A DNA stretch of 64,000 bases, taken from assembly GCF_050908845.1 (NCBI RefSeq), contig NZ_CP194171.1, positions 3,968,001 through 4,032,000 on the forward strand. The letters run 5' to 3'. Position 1 is the first letter of the stretch, and each line of letters begins with the position of its first letter. Under the pieces are notes generated by a model. It ran no database searches. It was not told the DNA's origin and saw nothing but the letters and a program-made list of their open reading frames with translations. The translations under genes were made by a program, and so were the position numbers. Of this stretch, positions 30,334 through 38,608 are shown in pieces. The DNA comes from Marinobacterium_D sp050908845. GTDB lineage: Bacteria > Pseudomonadota > Gammaproteobacteria > Pseudomonadales > Balneatricaceae.

Positions 30334-31807
30334 CCGCCCGCCGATCCAGATCGTCTGGTTCAAGCGCGACCTGCGCCTGAGCGATCACCAGCCCCTGGTT
30401 GAAGCCATATCGACCGGCCTGCCAACGCTGCTGCTCTATGTGCTGGAAACAGGGACCGACCTGGATCCTCATCTGAGCGGTCGTCACTGGCGCTTTATCC
30501 GTCAGTCCCTGGAGGCGATGGATCAGCAGCTTCGTCCCTTCGATGCCCGCATCAGCATTCAGTGCGGCACCCTGCCCGACATCCTGGCGCAAATTTCGAC
30601 GTGCTACCGGATAACGACCCTGTTCAGCCATGAGGAGACCGGGACGGATATCAGCTTCCAGCGAGATCGAAGGGTCTCGCAGTGGTGTCGGCAACAGGGG
30701 ATCAACTGGCGGGAGTTTCCAACCGGCGCGGTGATCCGCGGTTTAAACACACGGGATGACTGGGACGCGCACTGGTACCGGGTGATGCGCGCGCCACTCG
30801 CCGAGCCCGACCTGCACCGGCTGATACCCGTTTACCTGGAGCCGTTGTCCCAACTGATCTGGCCCCAGGCTAGCACTGAGGATTCTCTGCAGTTCCAGCG
30901 CGGCGGCGAACGACAGGCCAACGCGGTGATGGAGAGCTTTCTGACCGACCGTGGCCTGTCCTACCGCTATTCGCTCTCAAGCCCGGAAAGGAGCCGCGAA
31001 CACTGCTCCCGACTCTCGCCCTACCTGGCCTGGGGCAACCTGAGCCTGCGCCAGGTGTACCGGCAGACCTGCCGGCAGCGCCACCAGCGAGAGTGGAGCG
31101 ACAGCCTGCGCGCTTTTAGCTCCAGGCTGCACTGGCACTGCCACTTTATCCAGAAGTTCGAAAGCGAGTGCGAGATGGAGTTTCGCCCGGTCAACCGAGC
31201 CTATGAACAGCTGCCCTATCGACAGGATGCACGGGTAGAACAGGACCTCGCCGCCTGGCTTGCCGGGAGAACCGGCTTCCCGCTGGTGGATGCCTGTATG
31301 CGCGCGCTGCACGCCACGGGCTATATCAACTTTCGGATGCGGGCGATGCTGGTCAGCTTTCTCTGCCATCACCTGAATATCGACTGGCGACTCTGCACCC
31401 GGCCTCTGGCAAGACTCTTTCTGGACTACGAACCCGGTATCCACTACCCGCAGATACAGATGCAGGCGGGCGTCACCGGCACCAACACCATTCGCATCTA
31501 TAACCCGCTCAAGCAATCCAGAGAGCAGGACCCAGAGGCCCGTTTTATTCGCCAATGGGTGCCGGAACTGCGGGATATCCCTACCGACCTTATCCACCAG
31601 CCCTGGTCCGCCGGTCCGCTGGAGCGACAGATGCTCGGACTGGAGCGCTACCCGGAGGCGATCATCGATCTGGAAAGCGCCAGCGCCGCAGCCCGTGAGC
31701 GGCTCTGGCGCTGGCGGGAACGGCAGGATGTGCGCAGCGAAGCCGAGCGTATTCTCAAGCGCCACGTGCGACCGCCCGGCGAGGATAGACAGGCCCGTGC
31801 ACGCTAA
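30326..31807 (+). CDS. Cryptochrome/photolyase family protein (second of three)
   Basis: A 493-residue flavoprotein starting at GTG inside the end of the DASH gene. The frame upstream of GTG is only a shadow of that gene. The antenna domain begins IQIVWFKRDLRLSDH. The FAD-binding domain includes SPYLAWGNLSLRQVY, TGFPLVDACMRALHATG and FRMRAMLVSFLCHHL. Near the end is GTNTIRIYNPLKQS, characteristic of a bacterial group annotated simply as cryptochrome/photolyase. It differs clearly from class I CPD photolyase PhrB of E. coli. Whether it repairs CPD or (6-4) lesions or only senses light is open. It overlaps the DUF2256 gene by 11 bases. Confidence 0.85.
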   Translation: MSDRPPIQIVWFKRDLRLSDHQPLVEAISTGLPTLLLYVLETGTDLDPHLSGRHWRFIRQSLEAMDQQLRPFDARISIQCGTLPDILAQISTCYRITTLFSHEETGTDISFQRDRRVSQWCRQQGINWREFPTGAVIRGLNTRDDWDAHWYRVMRAPLAEPDLHRLIPVYLEPLSQLIWPQASTEDSLQFQRGGERQANAVMESFLTDRGLSYRYSLSSPERSREHCSRLSPYLAWGNLSLRQVYRQTCRQRHQREWSDSLRAFSSRLHWHCHFIQKFESECEMEFRPVNRAYEQLPYRQDARVEQDLAAWLAGRTGFPLVDACMRALHATGYINFRMRAMLVSFLCHHLNIDWRLCTRPLARLFLDYEPGIHYPQIQMQAGVTGTNTIRIYNPLKQSREQDPEARFIRQWVPELRDIPTDLIHQPWSAGPLERQMLGLERYPEAIIDLESASAAARERLWRWRERQDVRSEAERILKRHVRPPGEDRQARAR

Positions 31808-31967
31808 GCCGCATCTACCCAGTAAGATCTGCCCGGTCTGTCAGCGTCCGTTCAACTGGCGTAAAAAATGGGCCAGGGACTGGGATTCGGTGATCTACTG
31901 TTCAGAACGTTGCCGACGCACAAAGAGCCGACCTATGAATGACAACCCGCCAGGAAGCGAAACATGA
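31797..31967 (+). CDS. DUF2256 domain small zinc-ribbon-like protein
   Basis: A 56-residue protein from a GTG start within the end of the preceding cryptochrome gene. The core has CPVC, PFNWRKKWARDW and YCSERCR: four cysteines in two CxxC-like pairs, suggesting metal binding. DUF2256 proteins have no established function but recur next to photolyase-family genes. The stop TGA overlaps the ATG of the FeS-BCP gene (ATGA), so translation is probably coupled on both sides. Confidence 0.85.
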   Translation: MHAKPHLPSKICPVCQRPFNWRKKWARDWDSVIYCSERCRRTKSRPMNDNPPGSET

Positions 31968-33565
31968 CGCATTCCACAACAGATTCGACACCAGGTTCGA
32001 ACTCCGAGGCTGAGAGCAACTCCACTACCCTCCGTCTGATCCTCGGCGATCAACTGAATGCCTCTCACAGCTGGTTCCGGGAAAAGAACCCACACTGCAT
32101 CTACCTGATCGCCGAACTGAAACAGGAAACCGGCTACGTGCGTCACCATGTGCAGAAGGTCTGCGCGTTTTTTCTGGCTATGCAGGCATTCGCCTGCGCA
32201 CTTGAGAAAGCGGGTCACCGGGTGATTCACCTGACGCTGGACGACACCGCCCACTGCACCAACCTGCCGCAGCTGCTCGACCAGGTTATTGCCGATTACG
32301 CGATCACAGCGTTCGAGTTCCAACGGCCCGACGAATACCGTCTGCTGGAGCAGCTGCGCACCTATGCCGCCGATCTCGACCTGCCCAGCCGGGAGGTGGA
32401 TACCGAGCACTTCCTGCTTCCGTTCGAAGAACTTCCAAAAGAGTTCAAGGCGGGTACGGCGCATCGCATGGAGGCGTTCTATCGGCGTATGCGCAAACGG
32501 CACGACATCCTGCTGGATAACGGCAAACCGGCGGGGGGCCAGTGGAACTTCGACAAGGAGAATCGCGAGTCACTCAAGGCCGATGATCTGGACCTGCTGC
32601 CCCAACCGCTGCTGTTTGCCAATGCTGCCGGCGAGGTTCTTGAACGACTGGAGCGCCACCGGATCGATACATTTGGCCAGGCGCAGCAGCAACTGATCTG
32701 GCCAATCACTCGCAGCCAGTCACGACAACTGCTGGATTACTTCTGTGAGCATCTGCTGCCCAACTTCGGCCGTTTTCAGGACGCCATGACCCGACAAACC
32801 GGGCAGCGCTGGAGTCTTTACCACTCGCGACTGTCGTTTGCACTGAATGCAAAAATCCTTCATCCACGGCAGGTGATCGACAAAGCGATAGCGGCCTGGA
32901 AAGCCGACCCGCAGCGCATTTCCCTGGCGCAGCTGGAGGGTTTCGTGCGCCAGATACTGGGCTGGCGGGAGTTCGTGCGCGGTATTTACTGGGCTAATAT
33001 GCCAGGCTATGAGCAGCTCAATGCGCTTGACGCCCGGGGCAAGCTGCCCGGCTACTTCTGGAACGGCGATACCCGTATGCGCTGTCTGCGTGAATCGATC
33101 GGACAGTCGCTGGAATACGCCTACGCCCACCATATCCAGCGCCTGATGGTGATCGGTAACTTCTGCCTGATCGCAGGCCTGGACCCGGACGCTGTGGATA
33201 ACTGGTATCTCGGTGTTTACGTCGATGCGATCCAGTGGGTCGAGCTGCCCAACACCCGCGGCATGAGCCAGTTCGCCGACGCAGGCCTTCTGGCCAGCAA
33301 GGCTTATGCTGGCTCCGGCCAGTACATAGCCCGCATGAGTGATTACTGCAAGGAGTGCCATTATAAAGTCAGCCAGCGCTCCGGCCCCCGCAGCTGTCCG
33401 TTCAACAGCCTCTACTGGCATTTCATGCTCAGGCACCGCGAACGCTTTGAAGCCAATCCCCGCGTCGCAATGATTTACCGCAACTGGGAGCGCCAGGACG
33501 ATGCAACCCGCGCTGCGATCCTCACCCAGGCCCAGGATTACCTGGCGCAACTGGAGCAGCTTTAG
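31964..33565 (+). CDS. Iron-sulfur bacterial cryptochrome/photolyase (FeS-BCP, PhrB-like)
   Basis: A 533-residue protein of the prokaryotic (6-4) photolyase group. The antenna domain begins LRLILGDQLNASHSWF. The FAD domain holds TGQRWSLYHSRLSFALN and LGWREFVRGIYW. Four cysteines, Cys374, Cys462, Cys465 and Cys478, have spacings 88, 3 and 13, the same as the 4Fe-4S ligands of Agrobacterium PhrB (350, 438, 441, 454). The cluster should therefore be present. Such enzymes bind FAD and DMRL and repair (6-4) photoproducts. About 20 N-terminal residues rich in Ser/Thr are extra. Confidence 0.93.
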   Translation: MTHSTTDSTPGSNSEAESNSTTLRLILGDQLNASHSWFREKNPHCIYLIAELKQETGYVRHHVQKVCAFFLAMQAFACALEKAGHRVIHLTLDDTAHCTNLPQLLDQVIADYAITAFEFQRPDEYRLLEQLRTYAADLDLPSREVDTEHFLLPFEELPKEFKAGTAHRMEAFYRRMRKRHDILLDNGKPAGGQWNFDKENRESLKADDLDLLPQPLLFANAAGEVLERLERHRIDTFGQAQQQLIWPITRSQSRQLLDYFCEHLLPNFGRFQDAMTRQTGQRWSLYHSRLSFALNAKILHPRQVIDKAIAAWKADPQRISLAQLEGFVRQILGWREFVRGIYWANMPGYEQLNALDARGKLPGYFWNGDTRMRCLRESIGQSLEYAYAHHIQRLMVIGNFCLIAGLDPDAVDNWYLGVYVDAIQWVELPNTRGMSQFADAGLLASKAYAGSGQYIARMSDYCKECHYKVSQRSGPRSCPFNSLYWHFMLRHRERFEANPRVAMIYRNWERQDDATRAAILTQAQDYLAQLEQL

Positions 33566-33665
33566 GGGCGGAAAACAGGCACCGAAGAGTTGTTTAATTT
33601 TTCACCGGCAGAGAACAGTGGAAGGTCTACACTTGTTAGTTGTCCATTAATACGGAGACCTTTCC

Positions 33666-33887
33666 ATGTCGCACAAGAAAACCGTTTTCAAGGAAACTCA
33701 CCAATCCATTGCCGAGCAGACCCGCTCCTACCTGAAGTCCGGCGGCAAAATCCAGCAGGTACCTGCAGGTTATACCGGTGAGGCAAAACTCACCGACAGG
33801 CAGCACCACTTTCTCGCGCCCTCTTCGGATCTGCATCCGGCCAACCCCAAAAAGCCAGGCCACAAACCGCACCGAAGAGTCCATTAA
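33666..33887 (+). CDS. Small conserved-looking hypothetical protein (73 aa)
   Basis: I do not recognise a named family. GGAG lies eight bases before the ATG and the frame is clean. The protein is basic and rich in Lys, His and Gln. A short helix (residues 9-24) is followed by GGKIQQVPAGYTG and a disordered tail ending KPGHKPHRRVH. No membrane segment is present. Similar small proteins with the K-I-Q-Q-V/I-P motif occur in marine Gammaproteobacteria (from memory). It lies between the photolyase cluster and bioA in the same direction. Confidence 0.6.
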   Translation: MSHKKTVFKETHQSIAEQTRSYLKSGGKIQQVPAGYTGEAKLTDRQHHFLAPSSDLHPANPKKPGHKPHRRVH

Positions 33888-33982
33888 ACCCGACGTTCAA
33901 CCCACAGTGTTTGAGAAAGCCCCTGTGTTACACTGCCCGCCTCCAGATACCCAGCGTCCCCGCTTTTTTCACCGGAGGTAGT

Positions 33983-35272
33983 ATGAGCATCAACGAAGAG
34001 CAGCTGGCCTTTGACCAGGCCCATATCTGGCACCCCTACTCCTCGATGATCAATCCGCCGCCGATGACGCCGGTGGAATCCGCCTCCGGCGTACGTTTGA
34101 AACTCAGTGACGGACGCGAACTGATCGACGGCATGGCCTCCTGGTGGTCGGCGATCCACGGCTACAGCCACCCGCGTCTGAACGCCGCCGCCCATGGCCA
34201 GATCGACAAAATGTCCCATGTGATGTTTGGTGGCATTACCCACGAGCCGGCCATTGAGCTGTCTCGCAAGCTGGTGGCGATGACGCCGGCAGGACTGGAC
34301 CGCGTCTTTCTTGCCGACTCGGGCTCGGTATCCGCCGAAGTCAGCATGAAGATGGCGATCCAGTACTGGCACGCCCGCGGTAAACCGGGCAAGCACCGGA
34401 TGCTGTCCCTGCGTAACGGTTATCACGGCGACACCTTCGGCGCCATGTCGGTGTGCGACCCGGTCACCGGCATGCATGAGCTGTTCAGCGGGGTGCTGGC
34501 CCAGCAGTTCTTTATTCCGCGCCCGGAAAGCCGCTTCGGTCAGCCGCTGCTCGATGGCGACCTGGAGCCCCTGGAAGCGATGCTCAGCGAGCACGCCGAC
34601 GAGATCGCTGCACTGATCCTCGAGCCTGTGGTTCAGGGTGCCGGCGGCATGTATTTCTATTCGCCGGAGTGGCTCAAGGGCGCCCGCGCGCTTTGCGACC
34701 GCTATGACGTCCTGATGATTGCCGACGAGATCGCCACCGGATTCGGTCGCACCGGCAAGCTGTTTGCCTGCGAACACGCCGGTATCAGCCCGGATATTAT
34801 CTGCCTGGGCAAAGCCCTGACCGGCGGCTACATGACCCTGGCGGCAACACTGACCACCGCCCATATCGGCGAAACCATCTCCAAAGGCGGCGCCGGCTGC
34901 TTCATGCATGGCCCCACCTTTATGGGTAACCCGCTGGCCTGCGCCGTCGCCAACGAAAGCCTGACGCTGCTGCAGGAACAGGACTGGCAGGCCGAGGTTC
35001 AACGTATCGAGGGGCAGCTCAAGGAGCGGCTCGCACCAGCGGCTGAACTGAGCAACGTGGCCGAGGTCCGCGCACTGGGCGCGATCGGTGTGGTGGAGTT
35101 GCACCAGGGCGTATCCCTGGCCGAGATCCAGCCGCTGTTTGTCGACGCCGGTGTCTGGGTGCGTCCGTTCGGCAAGCTGGTTTACGTGATGCCGCCCTAT
35201 GTGATGAGCAACGCTGACCTGGCCACCCTGTGCAGCGCCATTATCGACGTGCTCGGCCAGCTGGAAAATTAA
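33983..35272 (+). CDS. bioA: Adenosylmethionine--8-amino-7-oxononanoate transaminase
   Basis: A 429-residue class III PLP aminotransferase making diaminopelargonate with SAM as amino donor. The PLP lysine is Lys277 in GKALTGGYM. IWHPYSSM near the N-terminus and GMASWWSAIHGY are BioA signatures. GGAGG lies just before the chosen ATG; the upstream open frame lacks homology. It is separated from bioBFHCD by 9 kb, as in several Pseudomonas relatives. A strong terminator follows. Confidence 0.95.
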   Translation: MSINEEQLAFDQAHIWHPYSSMINPPPMTPVESASGVRLKLSDGRELIDGMASWWSAIHGYSHPRLNAAAHGQIDKMSHVMFGGITHEPAIELSRKLVAMTPAGLDRVFLADSGSVSAEVSMKMAIQYWHARGKPGKHRMLSLRNGYHGDTFGAMSVCDPVTGMHELFSGVLAQQFFIPRPESRFGQPLLDGDLEPLEAMLSEHADEIAALILEPVVQGAGGMYFYSPEWLKGARALCDRYDVLMIADEIATGFGRTGKLFACEHAGISPDIICLGKALTGGYMTLAATLTTAHIGETISKGGAGCFMHGPTFMGNPLACAVANESLTLLQEQDWQAEVQRIEGQLKERLAPAAELSNVAEVRALGAIGVVELHQGVSLAEIQPLFVDAGVWVRPFGKLVYVMPPYVMSNADLATLCSAIIDVLGQLEN

Positions 35273-35303
35273 CCGCTCAGCCCTGTCCCTCTGAGCGGTT
35301 TTT
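35270..35303 (+). terminator. Rho-independent terminator of bioA
   Basis: A 10-bp perfect stem AACCGCTCAG / CTGAGCGGTT with a 10-nt loop begins at the bioA stop codon and is followed by TTT. Confidence 0.85.
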
Positions 35304-35351
35304 GAACTAGGATAAGGCTCATAAGAATAGAATATTCAGGGAGTTGTATTC

Positions 35352-35786
35352 ATGGCACGCATTCGCATCGAGATGCCGGAAAACTATCTATTCAGTACCG
35401 AAATCCCACTCAGAATCAGCGATATCAATTACGGCGGGCACCTCGGTAACGACGCCGTCCTGTCGATTATCCACGAGGCGAGAGTCCGTTTCTTGAAGCA
35501 GTATCACTACACGGAAATGGATGTGGAGGGCGCCAGCCTGATCATGTCAGATACGGCGATCGTGTATAAGGCGGAGGGGTTCTACGGCGATCATATTCAG
35601 GTCGATGTCACCGTGGGTGATTTCAACAAGTACGGCTGCGATATCTATTATCTGCTGACCAACAAGAAGACCGCCGTAGAGGTCGCACATGCCAAGACAG
35701 GTGTCGTCTTCTTCGACTATGACGCCCGCAAGGTACGCCCGATACCGGATGCATTCCGCTCGCAGATGCTGAAAATCACCAGCTAA
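35352..35786 (+). CDS. Hotdog-fold acyl-CoA thioesterase
   Basis: A 144-residue single hotdog domain of the 4HBT/YbgC-FadM type. The segment INYGGHLGNDAVLSIIHEARVRFL holds the usual Asn/His positions and the central helix. It probably hydrolyses acyl-CoA thioesters in the cytoplasm; chain length is unknown. GGGAG precedes the start. It is convergent with dnaB, 20 bp apart. Confidence 0.82.
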   Translation: MARIRIEMPENYLFSTEIPLRISDINYGGHLGNDAVLSIIHEARVRFLKQYHYTEMDVEGASLIMSDTAIVYKAEGFYGDHIQVDVTVGDFNKYGCDIYYLLTNKKTAVEVAHAKTGVVFFDYDARKVRPIPDAFRSQMLKITS

Positions 35787-35806
35787 GCCCAGACCTGCGC
35801 CCGGAC

Positions 35807-37192
35807 TTACTCGTCCGGGCCGTAATCGTAACCGTGTGCCAGGTTTTCAAAGCGGGTGTACTTACCGATAAACGCCAGTCGCGTGGTGCCGATAGGACCG
35901 TTACGCTGCTTACCGATAATAATCTCGGCCACGCCTTTCTCCTGACTGTCCTCGTTATAGACCTCATCACGGTAGATAAACATGATGACGTCGGCGTCCT
36001 GCTCGATGGCGCCGGATTCACGCAGATCCGAGTTAACCGGGCGTTTGTTGGGGCGCTGCTCAAGGGAGCGGTTAAGCTGCGACAGCGCCACTACCGGGCA
36101 CTCCATCTCTTTCGCCAGCGCCTTCAATGAGCGGGAGATCTCCGAGATCTCCTGGGTACGGCCTTCGTTCTTGCCGTTTTTCATCGACATCAGCTGAAGA
36201 TAATCGATCATTATCATGCCAAGCTCGCCGTGCTCACGGACGATACGACGGGCGCGGGCGCGCATCTCGTTGGGGCTGATACCGGCCTGATCATCGATGT
36301 AGAGCGGCTTGTTCTTGAGCATATTGACCGCTGCGGTCAGGCGCGGCCAGTCATCCTCTTCCAGCTGACCGTTACGCACCTTGGTCTGATCGATACGACC
36401 CAGCGATGACAGCATACGCGAGACAAGCTGGTCCGCCGGCATCTCGAGACTGAAAACCAGCACCGGCTTGTCGGTGCCCATCAACGCGTTCTCCACCAGG
36501 TTCATGGAGAAAGTGGTCTTACCCATGGAGGGACGTGCTGCGACGATAATCAGATCGGACGGTTGCAGACCGCCGGTACGCGCATCCAGATCGTCAAAAC
36601 CGGTGGTGGTGCCGGTGAGCGCGTCAGAGTTGTTGAACAGGGTATCGATGCGATCCACAGCCCGCTTCAGCAGCGGATTGATCGGCTCGGGTCCGCCCTG
36701 ATTGGGCCGACTCTCGGCGATCTCAAAGATCTTCTGCTCCGCCTCGTTGAGAATCTCGTCCGAGGCCCGCCCCTGGGGCTGAAACGCACTGTCGGCGATC
36801 TCGTTGGCGACCGAGATCATCTGCCGCAGCAGCGCGCGGTCACGCACGATCTCGGAATAGGCGCGAATGTTCGAGGCACTGGGGGTGTTACGCGCCAGGG
36901 ACACCAGGTACTCGAGCCCGCCCGCCTGCTCCAGCTCGCCGATACGGTCCAGCTCTTCCGACAGGGTCACCACATCGATGGGACGGCTGTCATCGATCAG
37001 CTTCTGCATGGTGCGGTAGATCGAACGGTGATTACCGCTATAAAAATGCTGCTCGAGCACCACCTCGGACACGGTGTCCCAAGCGTTGTTATCCAGCATC
37101 AGGCCGCCCAGCACGGACTGCTCGGCCTCCATTGAGTAAGGCGGTACTTTGGCGCCTTCAAACGCCTCGTCGGTCTGTTCCGCGATATCCAC
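35807..37192 (-). CDS. dnaB: Replicative DNA helicase DnaB
   Basis: A 461-residue hexameric helicase. The N-terminal primase-interacting domain begins KVPPYSMEAEQSVLGGLML. The RecA-like C-terminal domain has Walker A ARPSMGKTT, the segment GMIMIDYLQLM with Walker B, and the DnaB-typical SRSLKALAKEM and SQLNRSLEQR. A GTG at 37190-37192, with AGG upstream, gives a length close to E. coli (471). The frame stays open to 37318, but the extension contains non-homologous residues. It lies after rplI as in most Gammaproteobacteria, beyond a terminator. Confidence 0.95.
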   Translation of the reverse strand: MDIAEQTDEAFEGAKVPPYSMEAEQSVLGGLMLDNNAWDTVSEVVLEQHFYSGNHRSIYRTMQKLIDDSRPIDVVTLSEELDRIGELEQAGGLEYLVSLARNTPSASNIRAYSEIVRDRALLRQMISVANEIADSAFQPQGRASDEILNEAEQKIFEIAESRPNQGGPEPINPLLKRAVDRIDTLFNNSDALTGTTTGFDDLDARTGGLQPSDLIIVAARPSMGKTTFSMNLVENALMGTDKPVLVFSLEMPADQLVSRMLSSLGRIDQTKVRNGQLEEDDWPRLTAAVNMLKNKPLYIDDQAGISPNEMRARARRIVREHGELGMIMIDYLQLMSMKNGKNEGRTQEISEISRSLKALAKEMECPVVALSQLNRSLEQRPNKRPVNSDLRESGAIEQDADVIMFIYRDEVYNEDSQEKGVAEIIIGKQRNGPIGTTRLAFIGKYTRFENLAHGYDYGPDE

Positions 37193-37301
37193 TACTACCT
37201 GTCTCGCATCATGGGGAGTCTGAAAGGAGTCTAGTCTAAAGGCTCTTTTACTGACTAAAAAGAGCCGACCCGGATTGTCCGTCACCGGGCCATATTTCGG
37301 G

Positions 37302-37341
37302 CATAAAAAACGCCGCAATCCCGAAGGATGCGGCGTTTTCT
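37302..37341 (-). terminator. Terminator of the rpsF-rpsR-rplI operon
   Basis: The stem AAAACGCCGCA / TGCGGCGTTTT with an 11-nt loop is followed on the minus strand by a T6 tract. It lies 17 bp after the rplI stop. Confidence 0.9.
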
Positions 37342-37357
37342 CAAGCGTTAGCGCAAC

Positions 37358-37804
37358 TTATTCAGCGACAACAGTCAGCTTCATGTTTGCGATAACTTCC
37401 GGGTGCAGCTGCAGAGCAACGTCGAATTCGCCAACGGTGCGGATAACACCAGCCGGCAGACGAACTTCGCTCTTTTCTACAGCGATACCGGCTTCGGAGA
37501 TCGCATCAGCGATATCACGAGTACCGATAGAACCGAACAGCTTGCCTTCGTCACCAGCTTTGGCGACAACGGACAGCTCCAGATCGTTGAACTGATCAGC
37601 GCGAGCCTGAGCAGCAGTCAGCTTTTCAGCTTCAGCCTGTTCCAGCTCTGCACGACGCTCTTCGAAACGTGCTACGTTGCCTTCGGTAGCCGGTACGGCT
37701 TTGCCCTGCGGGATCAGGAAGTTGCGGCCGAAACCACCCTTTACTGAAACCTTGTCGCCAAGCTGACCCAGCTTGCCGATGCTCTCGAGCAGAATTACTT
37801 CCAT
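37358..37804 (-). CDS. rplI: 50S ribosomal protein L9
   Basis: A 148-residue protein with N-terminal domain MEVILLESIGKLGQLGD and the GFGRNFLIPQGKA signature, a long connecting helix and a C-terminal rRNA-binding domain. It stabilises the base of the L1 stalk region on 23S rRNA. It is third in the rpsF-rpsR-rplI operon, after a 145-bp spacer full of hairpins. Confidence 0.98.
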   Translation of the reverse strand: MEVILLESIGKLGQLGDKVSVKGGFGRNFLIPQGKAVPATEGNVARFEERRAELEQAEAEKLTAAQARADQFNDLELSVVAKAGDEGKLFGSIGTRDIADAISEAGIAVEKSEVRLPAGVIRTVGEFDVALQLHPEVIANMKLTVVAE

Positions 37805-37823
37805 CTCGTTAACCTCATCATAT

Positions 37824-37949
37824 CTGCAGCCGTGGCTGCAGGTTTAATTCCTATCCGGTTGACGGGACTGCCCCGTCTCACCTCTAACCTTTCATCCGTA
37901 CAGCGGCATGAGCCGCCATACGCAGGGTTCCGGTCGGGCCGGAACGGCC
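37824..37949 (-). repeat. Train of four hairpins in the rpsR-rplI spacer
   Basis: Four perfect inverted repeats follow one another: CTGCAGCC/GGCTGCAG (37824-37841), GACGGG/CCCGTC (37861-37877), GCGGC/GCCGC (37903-37916) and GTTCCGG/CCGGAAC (37927-37945). The last can alternatively pair as GGCCG/CGGCC (37937-37949). None has a T-run, so these are not standard terminators. They may set RNA stability or spacing between the rpsR and rplI messages. Confidence 0.6.
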
Positions 37950-38180
37950 TTAGATGTCGTGGCTGTCAGTGTACGGCAGCAGAGCCACGTAACGCGCACG
38001 CTTGATAGCGGTGGCCAGCTGACGCTGGTAACGCGCTTTGGTACCGGTGATGCGGCTCGGAACGATTTTGCCAGTTTCGGTGATGTAGCCTTTCAGGGTA
38101 TCGAGATCCTTGTAGTCGATCTCTTTAACGCCTTCAGCGGTGAAACGGCAGAACTTGCGACGACGGAAAAAACGTGCCAT
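37950..38180 (-). CDS. rpsR: 30S ribosomal protein S18
   Basis: A 76-residue protein beginning MARFFRRRKFCRF, with the conserved KIVPSRITGTKARYQR region and the basic IKRARYVALLPYT end. It binds S6 and 16S rRNA on the platform. It follows rpsF by 17 bp. No priB lies between rpsF and rpsR, unlike in E. coli. Confidence 0.98.
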   Translation of the reverse strand: MARFFRRRKFCRFTAEGVKEIDYKDLDTLKGYITETGKIVPSRITGTKARYQRQLATAIKRARYVALLPYTDSHDI

Positions 38181-38197
38181 CTGAACTCTCCTTTAAA

Positions 38198-38608
38198 TTA
38201 CTCTTCTGAAGCGGCTTCAGCGTTCTGTTCAGCAGGTTTTTCCTGCTTCTCGGAGCGCTCTTCGCGACGCGGTTTACGATCTTCGCGTGCTTCAGCAGCT
38301 TTGATCGGAGAAGGTTCAGTGATTGCTTCTTTACAACGGATAACCATGTTACGCAGCACGGCGTCGTTGTAACGGAACAGGTTAGCCAGTTCGTCCAGCT
38401 CTTCCTGACCACATTCAACGTTCATCAGCACGTAGTGTGCCTTGTGAACATTGTTGATCGGGTAAGCCAGCTGACGGCGGCCCCAGTCTTCCAGGCGATG
38501 GATCTGACCGTTAGCACCTTCGATGAGGGCTTTGTAACGCTCGATCATAGCCGGAACCTGCTCGCTCTGGTTCGGGTGAACCAGAAAGACGATTTCGTAA
38601 TGACGCAT
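38198..38608 (-). CDS. rpsF: 30S ribosomal protein S6
   Basis: A 136-residue protein. The ferredoxin-like core begins MRHYEIVFLVHPNQSEQV and has HRLEDWGRRQLAYPI. The C-terminal 40 residues are a charged tail of Glu, Arg and Lys. It is first gene of the operon. The leader contains the inverted repeat GTTCAT/ATGAAC (38655-38674) and could hold the S6:S18 autoregulatory site known in many bacteria, which I could not confirm. Confidence 0.97.
   Translation of the reverse strand: MRHYEIVFLVHPNQSEQVPAMIERYKALIEGANGQIHRLEDWGRRQLAYPINNVHKAHYVLMNVECGQEELDELANLFRYNDAVLRNMVIRCKEAITEPSPIKAAEAREDRKPRREERSEKQEKPAEQNAEAASEE

Noticed and set aside
33884..35104. 406-codon minus-strand open frame opposite bioA
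   Set aside because: Antisense to bioA throughout; His/Gln/Arg-rich shadow sequence without recognisable domains.
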